Below the pieces are notes generated by a model. It searched no databases and was not told the origin of the DNA. It saw nothing but the letters and a program-made list of their open reading frames with translations. A DNA stretch of 7,128 nucleotides. Source: a bacterium. Its GTDB lineage: Bacteria; Verrucomicrobiota; Kiritimatiellia; UBA8416. Positions within the stretch are counted from its first letter, which is position 1. Every line of letters starts with the position of its first letter. Position numbers and translations under genes: made by a program. Positions 1-5,524 of this stretch are shown here, piece after piece. The stretch lies in NCBI GenBank assembly GCA_020048935.1, contig JAIFLS010000208.1, positions 1-7,128 of the forward strand, in the 5' to 3' direction.

Positions 1-398
1 TCGGTTGCCGGATGGATGCCGTCGAGCTTTCGGTGGGGCAGTTCGCCACCTGTTCGGTGCTCAGCTTGATCGCCGCCGTGATCGATGAGCCCAACGCCTT
101 TGCCGGGCTGAGGCCTGCGCTCATTCCGATCCTCTATGGCGGGCTCATGTCCACGGGCGTGGCGTATACCCTGCAAGTGGTGGCACAGCGGACCGCCCAT
201 CCGGCCCATGCCTCCATCATCCTTTCCATGGAAGCACTTTTCGCCGCCATTGGCGGTGTAATGTTGCTTCACGAACCGGTTACCGGGCGCCTGCTCATCG
301 GTGGGGCGCTCATGTTTTCCGGCATGATCTGCTCTCAATTGGAACCTAGGAAACAGTGCGCATCAATGAACAGGGAGGTAGGAAATGACAGAGATTAA
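1..398 (+). CDS. EamA/DMT-family membrane transporter, C-terminal part (5' end outside window)
   Basis: This is the last part of an inner-membrane permease of the drug/metabolite transporter (EamA) superfamily. The frame is open at the left edge, and the first in-frame ATG, at 12, lies inside the protein and is not a real start. About four hydrophobic helices are visible, counted from that Met: residues 10-26, 35-57, 65-87 and 92-112. They match the last four of the usual ten. Family-typical stretches are YGGLMSTGVAYTLQVVAQ, then ILSMEALFAAIGGVMLLHEP, then LIGGALMFSGMICSQL; the Glu inside the ninth helix is usual. The gene ends in a short polar tail that overlaps the next gene by 14 bp, so the two are probably translationally coupled. 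The family exports or imports small metabolites, and the substrate cannot be read from sequence. Its place at the head of a sugar-degrading cluster suggests a sugar or glycoside, which is inference. Confidence 0.88.
   Translation, partial: GCRMDAVELSVGQFATCSVLSLIAAVIDEPNAFAGLRPALIPILYGGLMSTGVAYTLQVVAQRTAHPAHASIILSMEALFAAIGGVMLLHEPVTGRLLIGGALMFSGMICSQLEPRKQCASMNREVGNDRD
373..378 (+). promoter_or_regulatory. Shine-Dalgarno site for the heparinase-like gene
   Basis: GGGAGG lies six bases before the ATG at 385, inside the last codons of the EamA transporter gene. It fixes the start of the downstream gene and supports coupled translation across the 14-bp overlap. Confidence 0.75.
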
Positions 399-2226
399 GC
401 AAATGAAATCGCCGCGGTTGTATGTGAAGGCGATTGCCGGACGGGTGATCGAGGATGCCGAGGGACTGGTAGGCCGGAAGCCGCTGGCCGAAAGGACGGA
501 AAGTACTTGGCAGCATGGTACGCGCCAGATCGACTCGCAGCTTGGCTGCCTGACGAGCGCCTGGGTGCTGACGCGCGATCCGCGCTATCGCCAGGCGGCG
601 ATCAAACATCTAGGCGGGCTGCTCGCGTGGAACCAGATCAGTTGCGAGGCCAACGAGGCCACGCCGGTCGATACCGTGATGCCGTTCTGCCTGAGCTACG
701 GTGAATTGTCGGCAACCGTCGGCCTCATGTATGACCTTTTCCGTCCGGAATTGACCGATGCGGAGAAGGCGGTATTCTTCGCCGTGCTGGACAAGTTCCT
801 GATGCGGGCGGCGGTCAATGCTCTTGATGCCGCGCCCTGGTGGGCCAACAAGGAATGGTCGAACTGGAACGGGGTTTGTGCCGGCGGAATCGGGATCATG
901 GCGCTGGCGTTCCATGGTGATCATGCCGATGCCGCGCGACTGCTCCCGTTCGTCGAGCAGTCGCTGGGTGAATATTTCAAATCCTACATCAAGAACGGCG
1001 GCGGCTGTCATGAAGGCACCGGCTACTGGAACTACGGCATGAACTACGCCATGCGGTATGTGCTGAGCTGGGAGCGGTGCACCGGCAGGAAGCACCCTGC
1101 GCTTAAAATCCGCCAGATCGCCCAGTCGCTCTTCTTCCCGCTGGATTTCACCGGGATCAGTTTTGGCGACAACGACGGCTGGGGTCCCTCCTGTTTCTAC
1201 TTCCTGCTGGCTAAGCGACTGAACGTGCCGCAGGCGGCCCTGAATGCGGCCACTTACTTGCTGAATCAGGCTGAGCCTAGCCATGGCCGGCGTGATGGCC
1301 GCGCGACGAATGGCGAGCTGCTATATGCCGCCGAAGCGATACCGACACAGGCCGAAATGGACGCGTTGAAGAAGGCGCACAACCTGCAGAAGGTGCCGGT
1401 GGCACGCGTCTACAAGGGCATGGACTGGGCGGCGCTGGCGGATGACGAGGCGTTTCCTCGTTTACGCCTGGCTCTGCGCGGTGGATCGAGCACGATCGCG
1501 GGTCACGGGATGCTTGACTTGCTGAGCTTCCGTTGCCGCGTCAATGGTGCCTTGATGATCACCGACCAGCAGGACGGTCCCTATCTGGCCTCGACCTTTA
1601 CCAAGCGGGGTACCGACCTTTACGGCCGTAGTGCGGCCTCGAAGAGTACGCTGTTCATCGACGGCCTAGGGTGCGACGGTAACGTCACCTGCGACAAGAC
1701 CGAGGTGGTCAAGGGCGACGGTCTGCTGGGTATCCGCATCGACGCCTCGCATATCTACCTGCCGCGCTGGAAGGATAAGTTCGTCGGGAGGCTGGTGCTG
1801 ATGGTGGAGAACCGGTACTGGCTGGTGGTTGATCACATGCTGGGTGCGAATGAGGTCGACAAGCACTGGATGGAGTCGCGCTTCCACACGCTGGCCGAGA
1901 GCAGTCAAGGGCGGGACTCGGTATCGCTCACGAGCGGCAAGGAACGCATGCAGATGACCTTTGCCGCGCTAGGGCAGGGCGCGCTACAGCAATCGCTGGG
2001 GATGCCCTCGACGTCAACCATGCCGCAGACCACCATCTTCCGCTGGATGGGGTGCAGCGGACTGGTCGATAACCTGCACGTGGTTGCCCTGAATCCCGGT
2101 GCACGGAAACTGGGTGTCGCCATCAGCAGGCTCAAGGCAAACCGCTACGCCATCGACGTCAAGGAGCCCGGTGGCCAAAGCCGCCGGATCGTGCTTGATA
2201 CGCAATTACGGCTGCGGACTGTTTAG
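385..2226 (+). CDS. Heparinase II/III-like protein (polysaccharide-lyase fold), cytoplasmic
   Basis: This 613-residue protein has the two-part layout of heparinase II/III-type lyases, which cut uronic-acid glycosidic bonds by beta-elimination. Residues about 40-300 form the alpha-helical toroid, with NWNGVCAGG at 160-168 and GGGCHEGTGYWNYG at 205-218. Asn160 or Asn162 and Tyr214 or Tyr217 are candidate substrate and catalytic residues. Residues about 355-610 form the beta-sandwich: a GHGMLDLLSF stretch at 373-382 (H374, D378), then ITDQQDGPY at 392-400 and SKSTLFIDG at 419-427. No signal peptide is present, unlike secreted or periplasmic lyases, so it should act in the cytoplasm on imported oligosaccharides. 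The ATG at 385 is supported by GGGAGG six bases upstream. By eye, two of the three metal ligands known from heparinase II are not conserved (Met376 and Lys420 at the expected His positions). It may be a divergent lyase or another activity on the same fold. The fold assignment is firm, but the substrate is unknown. Confidence 0.82.
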   Translation: MTEIKQMKSPRLYVKAIAGRVIEDAEGLVGRKPLAERTESTWQHGTRQIDSQLGCLTSAWVLTRDPRYRQAAIKHLGGLLAWNQISCEANEATPVDTVMPFCLSYGELSATVGLMYDLFRPELTDAEKAVFFAVLDKFLMRAAVNALDAAPWWANKEWSNWNGVCAGGIGIMALAFHGDHADAARLLPFVEQSLGEYFKSYIKNGGGCHEGTGYWNYGMNYAMRYVLSWERCTGRKHPALKIRQIAQSLFFPLDFTGISFGDNDGWGPSCFYFLLAKRLNVPQAALNAATYLLNQAEPSHGRRDGRATNGELLYAAEAIPTQAEMDALKKAHNLQKVPVARVYKGMDWAALADDEAFPRLRLALRGGSSTIAGHGMLDLLSFRCRVNGALMITDQQDGPYLASTFTKRGTDLYGRSAASKSTLFIDGLGCDGNVTCDKTEVVKGDGLLGIRIDASHIYLPRWKDKFVGRLVLMVENRYWLVVDHMLGANEVDKHWMESRFHTLAESSQGRDSVSLTSGKERMQMTFAALGQGALQQSLGMPSTSTMPQTTIFRWMGCSGLVDNLHVVALNPGARKLGVAISRLKANRYAIDVKEPGGQSRRIVLDTQLRLRTV

Positions 2227-2252
2227 TTTGTTTCGGCTCTTTTTTGCCGCTC

Positions 2253-2273
2253 CCACCGGCCTTAAGCCGGTGG
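2253..2273 (+). repeat. Palindromic repeat copy 1 (perfect 8-bp stem, 5-nt loop)
   Basis: CCACCGGC at 2253-2260 and GCCGGTGG at 2266-2273 pair perfectly around a CTTAA loop. It lies 26 bases after the heparinase-like stop and just before the ribosome site of the UroD-like gene. No T-tract follows it, so it is unlikely to be an intrinsic terminator. It shares stem, loop and the upstream TGCCGC with copy 2 at 5277-5297. It could stabilise the upstream mRNA or act as a REP-like element. Confidence 0.75.
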
Positions 2274-2288
2274 TGAGTAAAGTTGAAT

Positions 2289-2296
2289 GGAAAGGG
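2289..2296 (+). promoter_or_regulatory. Shine-Dalgarno site deciding the UroD-like start
   Basis: A GGAAAGGG purine run ends five bases before the ATG at 2302. The alternative in-frame ATG at 2287 would place this run inside the coding sequence, and only weak purine sequence precedes it. The 2302 start is therefore preferred. Confidence 0.6.
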
Positions 2297-2301
2297 TTGT
2301 T

Positions 2302-3348
2302 ATGTTTACACCGGATTACCGTCATGTGGCGGATGTGATGCGCAATCGGCGGCCGGGTCGGCTGCCGCTATACGAACATTTTGTCAGCGAACGCGTCATG
2401 GAGGGCATACTCGATGTACGGTTTGCGGAGTTGCGTCGTGGCGATGCGGCTGACCGCTTGGAATTCTACCGGAATTTCTGCGGTTTCTTCCAGAAGATGA
2501 CGTATGACACGGTCTCGTTCGAATTCGGGATCACCAGTGTTTTGCCAGGTGGCGGCGCGCTGTCGGGCGGCAAGCCCGGTCCGATCCAGTGCCGGGCGGA
2601 TTACGAGGCCTATCCCTGGGCGGAGCTTCCGCGGCTTTACTGGGAAAAGGCGGCTCCACAATTCGATGCTCTTGTGGCCAGCCTGCCTCCCGGCATGAAG
2701 GCCATCGGCGGCGTTGGCAACGGTGTCTTTGAAATCAGCGAGGATCTGGTGGGGCTCGAGTATCTGCCTTATATGCAGGCGGATTATCCGGAGATTTATT
2801 CCGACGTGTACTGCCGGATTGGTGAACTGATGGATGCCATCTGGGACACTTTCCTGCAGCGCTACGGCTATGCATTCGTGGCCGGGCGGTTCGGTGATGA
2901 TCTCGGGTTCAAGTCCTCGTTGCTGACGCACCCGTCAACGCTCAGGGATCATGTGTTTCCCGTCTACAAGCGCATCATCGACCGCGTACACGGGGCGGGA
3001 CTGCCCTTCCTGCTGCATTCCTGCGGCTGCATATTCGAGGTCATGGACGACATCCTGGCGCTGGGAATCGACGCCAAGCATTCCAATGAGGACGGCATCG
3101 CGCCCTTTGAGCGCTGGATCAACGACTACGGTGACCGGATCGGCTTTTTTGGTGGCTTCGATATGGACTTCCTCTGTTCGAAGGACGAGGATACCGTTTA
3201 CCGGACCGTTTGTGAGCAGGGACGTCGATTCCGCGACCTGGCCAAGGGCTTCGCGCTGGGGTCGGGCAACTCGATCCCGGACTACGTACCGGTTGAGAAT
3301 TACCTGGCCATGATCCGGGGTGCGCAGACGATAAGGGCGGAAGAATAG
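2302..3348 (+). CDS. Uroporphyrinogen decarboxylase-like (UroD/MtaA/CmuA superfamily) protein
   Basis: This 348-residue TIM-barrel protein belongs to the superfamily that includes haem-pathway UroD and the cobalamin:coenzyme-M methyltransferases MtaA and CmuA. It opens with the usual helix and RRPGRLPLYEHF (residues 16-27). Family landmarks are FEFGITSVLPGG at 73-84, GRFGDDLGFKSSLLTHPSTL at 195-214, HSCG at 239-242, GIDAKHSNED at 255-264, GGFDMDF at 284-290 and LGSGNSIPDYVP at 319-330. HSCG supplies the His and Cys that bind zinc in MtaA-type enzymes. No Cys is seen in the late GSGNSIPDYVP region where the third ligand would be expected, though Cys292 and Cys304 lie nearby. It is unlikely to be haem-pathway UroD, because it sits between sugar-degrading genes. 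A role in methyl transfer from a methylated sugar or glycoside is only inference. An alternative start at 2287 would add five residues. Confidence 0.85.
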   Translation: MFTPDYRHVADVMRNRRPGRLPLYEHFVSERVMEGILDVRFAELRRGDAADRLEFYRNFCGFFQKMTYDTVSFEFGITSVLPGGGALSGGKPGPIQCRADYEAYPWAELPRLYWEKAAPQFDALVASLPPGMKAIGGVGNGVFEISEDLVGLEYLPYMQADYPEIYSDVYCRIGELMDAIWDTFLQRYGYAFVAGRFGDDLGFKSSLLTHPSTLRDHVFPVYKRIIDRVHGAGLPFLLHSCGCIFEVMDDILALGIDAKHSNEDGIAPFERWINDYGDRIGFFGGFDMDFLCSKDEDTVYRTVCEQGRRFRDLAKGFALGSGNSIPDYVPVENYLAMIRGAQTIRAEE

Positions 3349-3361
3349 ACAAGAATAGAAT

Positions 3362-3455
3362 CGAACATCCAACACCCAACGCCCAACACCCAACGCCCAA
3401 ACTGGGGAGTCTTTACTTGGAAGTTGGGCGTTGGATGTTGGTTGTTGGGCGTTGA
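3362..3455 (+). repeat. CAACRYC heptad repeats forming a long imperfect hairpin
   Basis: The left arm (3370-3400) consists of heptads CAACACC, CAACGCC, CAACACC and CAACGCC, a perfect 14-bp unit repeated twice, then CAA. The right arm (3424-3454) is the degenerate reverse complement, built of GGCGTTG, GATGTTG and GTTGTTG heptads. Pairing position by position gives 31 pairs, of which 27 are Watson-Crick, one is G-T and three are mismatches. The innermost ten pairs (3391-3400 with 3424-3433) are perfect. The loop is 23 bases (3401-3423). It lies wholly between the UroD-like stop and the GH78-like ribosome site. There is no T-tract for a terminator, and the unit is too short and too variable for a CRISPR. 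I recall similar heptads in intergenic DNA of Verrucomicrobiota and Lentisphaerota; the mechanism is unknown to me. Confidence 0.88.
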
Positions 3456-3475
3456 AATGAATTGAAGTTATTGAT

Positions 3476-3479
3476 GAGG
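3476..3479 (+). promoter_or_regulatory. Shine-Dalgarno site deciding the GH78-like start
   Basis: GAGG ends five bases before the ATG at 3485. A GTG at 3479 is in frame and would give a two-residue longer protein, but it overlaps the GAGG. The ATG is therefore preferred. Confidence 0.55.
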
Positions 3480-3484
3480 TGCTC

Positions 3485-5314
3485 ATGCTTAAGCCATTGG
3501 TTGAGACGCTGGTTGCCCCGTCTGTATTTCGCCGGACAGATGACGGACTGCTGTTCGTCGCGTTTCCTCGCGCGGCCTTCGGTACGTTGATCATTCCGTT
3601 GGCGGCACGGGCGGAGCCGTTCACACTGACCGTGCATCTGGGGGAGAAGCTCGACGCACAGGGCCGCCTTGATCGTCAGCCTCCCGGCACGATCCGGTAC
3701 CGATGTGTCACTCAGACAGTTGTCGCTGGCGAGACTCTCTGCCGCCTGGTGATCCCGCCCGATGCACGCAACACGGGGCCGGCGGCCATCCGGATGCCGG
3801 CGGCCATTGGCGAGGTCATGCCGTTCCGCTATGCCGAGATCGAATCGGCTGCGGAGCTCGATCATGCCGACATCCGCCAAGTGGCGGTGCATTACCCCTT
3901 CGATGACGATTCTTCTGACTTCTCCTGCAACGACGAGGTGCTCAACGCGGTGTGGGACCTTTGCAAGTACAGCATCAAGGCGACTACATTCTGCGGGGTC
4001 TATGTCGATGGCGACCGCGAGCGCATTCCCTACGAGGGCGATGCCTACATCAGCCAGCTCGGTCATTACGGCGTGGATCAGGAATACGATTTCGCCCGTT
4101 ACTCGACCGCCTATATGATTTCGCATCCCACCTGGTGCACCGAATGGCACCTTCATTCGGTCATGATGGCCTGGATGGATTATCTTTATACGGGGCAGGT
4201 CGATGCGCTGGACCCGCATTACGAGGCCTTGCGCGCCAAGACCCTGATCGACTTCGCTCGGGCCGATGGACTCATCAGCGTCGATCCCGCCTTGAGGACG
4301 CCGGAAATGGAAGCCCGGCTGGAACCGCATTTCGCGAGCGGCATCATCAAGCGCGACATCCGTGACGTCGTCGATTGGCCGCCCGGCTCGTTCACCAACG
4401 GAGGAACCGGCGAGCGAGACAACCATGAGATGCGGCCGGTCAACACCGTCGTCAACGCCTTTCATGCCCATGCATTGCGTCTGATGGCGCGAATTGCCGC
4501 GGTTCTGGGACGTAATGCGGATCAGCGGCTGTTCGCCGGGCAGGCGGAGCGCGTCATGAGCGCGATCAACGCGACATTGTTCGATACCGACCGCGGCGTC
4601 TACATCGACGGCGAGGGTTCGCAACATGCCTCCTTGCACAGCAGCATGTTCATGCTGGCGTTTGACCTGGTTCCGGCGGCGCGTCGGCCGGCGGTGCTGG
4701 CCTTCGTCAAGTCACGTGGCATGGCCTGCAGCGTGTACGGGGCGCAGCACCTGCTGGATGCGCTTTACCTGAATGGCGAGGCCGAGCATGCCTTGCAACT
4801 GATGACCGCCCGTCACGACCGCAGTTGGTGGAACATGATCCTGGAGGGTTCGACGATGACCCTCGAGGCCTGGGACTGGCGCTACAAGAACAACCTCGAC
4901 TGGAACCACGCCTGGGGTGCAGCCCCGGCCAATATCATTCCGCGCTACCTGCTGGGTGTCCGCCCACTGGAACCCGGATTTGCCAAGGTTCTGATCCAAC
5001 CGCAGCCGGGCTCGCTAGTATGGGCGAGGGGGCGCGTGCCGACGAACCGCGGCCCGATCGGGATCGAGATCCGCAACGAGCCGGGGTTGCCTTTTGTGCT
5101 GGAAGTCGAAATCCCACCGGGAATGACGGCCCGGGTCGGCCTTCCGTGCGGTGGTCCGGTTGGTCATGGCATCACGCTGGATGGCAGGCCGGTGCCAGCC
5201 GAGGCTGAAGGGAGTTTCCTGTATATCGACGGTGTGAGTGCCGGGCTCCATTGCATGACGGTAATCTCGGTGCCGCCCGCCGGCCTTGAGCCGGTGGAGG
5301 CTGACGTTGGGTGA
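3485..5314 (+). CDS. GH78-type alpha-L-rhamnosidase-like protein, cytoplasmic
   Basis: This 609-residue protein carries an (alpha/alpha)6 six-hairpin glycosidase domain of the GH78 rhamnosidase type. Such inverting enzymes release terminal L-rhamnose from glycosides and polysaccharides. Residues 1-140 are a short beta-rich domain and about 145-490 the catalytic barrel. VDGDRERIPYEGDA (174-187) corresponds to the family's DCPxRERLGWxGD motif, making Glu179 the likely general acid. GSTMTLEAWDW (455-465) places Glu461 as the likely general base, followed by DWNHAWGAAPANIIPRYLLG at 472-491. The C-terminal beta domain covers about 490-595. There is no signal peptide, and the extra N-terminal beta modules of larger GH78 enzymes are absent, so action on an imported short substrate is likely. 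The last residues (P598-E605, PAGLEPVE) are encoded by a palindromic repeat. Specificity for rhamnose is inferred from family only. Confidence 0.85.
   Translation: MLKPLVETLVAPSVFRRTDDGLLFVAFPRAAFGTLIIPLAARAEPFTLTVHLGEKLDAQGRLDRQPPGTIRYRCVTQTVVAGETLCRLVIPPDARNTGPAAIRMPAAIGEVMPFRYAEIESAAELDHADIRQVAVHYPFDDDSSDFSCNDEVLNAVWDLCKYSIKATTFCGVYVDGDRERIPYEGDAYISQLGHYGVDQEYDFARYSTAYMISHPTWCTEWHLHSVMMAWMDYLYTGQVDALDPHYEALRAKTLIDFARADGLISVDPALRTPEMEARLEPHFASGIIKRDIRDVVDWPPGSFTNGGTGERDNHEMRPVNTVVNAFHAHALRLMARIAAVLGRNADQRLFAGQAERVMSAINATLFDTDRGVYIDGEGSQHASLHSSMFMLAFDLVPAARRPAVLAFVKSRGMACSVYGAQHLLDALYLNGEAEHALQLMTARHDRSWWNMILEGSTMTLEAWDWRYKNNLDWNHAWGAAPANIIPRYLLGVRPLEPGFAKVLIQPQPGSLVWARGRVPTNRGPIGIEIRNEPGLPFVLEVEIPPGMTARVGLPCGGPVGHGITLDGRPVPAEAEGSFLYIDGVSAGLHCMTVISVPPAGLEPVEADVG
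5277..5297 (+). repeat. Palindromic repeat copy 2, inside the 3' end of the GH78-like gene
   Basis: CCGCCGGC at 5277-5284 and GCCGGTGG at 5290-5297 pair around a CTTGA loop. There is one G-T pair, and the other seven are Watson-Crick. It is nearly identical to copy 1 at 2253-2273, including the TGCCGC just upstream. Unlike copy 1 it lies before the stop codon (5312-5314) and is translated as PAGLEPVE. Confidence 0.75.
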
Positions 5315-5338
5315 AGGTTGCGTCCTCCATTACTTAAC

Positions 5339-5380
5339 TTCCTTCACCACCGGCGCAAGGCCGGTAGGATCGCGTCACCA
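5339..5380 (+). repeat. Palindromic repeat copy 3 (first of two 42-bp tandem units)
   Basis: The stem CCACCGGC at 5347-5354 pairs with GCCGGTAG at 5360-5367 across a GCAAG loop, with one mismatch. The unit is followed by GCGTC and CCATTCCTT. The same tail occurs in degenerate form after copy 2 (5320-5335) and copy 4. It is directly followed by copy 4 at an offset of exactly 42 bases. Confidence 0.65.
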
Positions 5381-5422
5381 TTCCTTCATCGCTGGTGCAA
5401 AGCTGGCGCGATCGTGTCGCAA
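5381..5422 (+). repeat. Palindromic repeat copy 4 (second 42-bp tandem unit, degenerate)
   Basis: Aligned without gaps to 5339-5380, 30 of 42 bases match, and ten of the twelve differences are transitions. The stem 5390-5396 with 5402-5408 still pairs in RNA, using four Watson-Crick and three G-U pairs. It lies about 100 bases before the TPR gene. No U-tract follows, so it is not a typical terminator. Confidence 0.55.
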
Positions 5423-5524
5423 TAATTCCCCTTGATTGACGCAATGACGTGGTGTTGGTTTGTCTCTTGTTTGGGTACACTCGTCCTGAGTTGGAACTTT
5501 ATATGAAGAACCTGGGATGTAACT

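Noticed and set aside
610..1284. Minus-strand open frame of 224 codons
   Set aside because: It is antisense to the conserved toroid domain of the heparinase-like protein, with no family features of its own.
2234..2249. Small CGGC/GCCG hairpin with a T-rich loop, considered as a terminator
   Set aside because: The stem is only four pairs and the T-run is in the loop, not after the stem.
3362..3455. CRISPR array
   Set aside because: The units are 7 bp with no spacers and occur in inverted, not only direct, orientation.
2935..3624. Minus-strand open frame of 229 codons spanning the heptad hairpin
   Set aside because: It runs through the repeat and is antisense to two supported genes. The repeat-encoded peptide (NAQQPTSNAQ type) is low-complexity, as expected from translating heptads.
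3413..4639. Long 408-codon open frame on the minus strand
   Set aside because: It lies opposite the GH78-like gene, whose motifs are clear. The minus frame shows no recognisable domain and its end is made from the heptad repeat. It is a GC-rich shadow.
5436..5481. Sigma-70 promoter for the TPR gene (TTGACG at 5436 or TTGGTT at 5455, with TACACT at 5476)
   Set aside because: The first pair has the wrong spacing (34 bases), and the second has a poor -35 with only 15 bases between. It is not strong enough to list.
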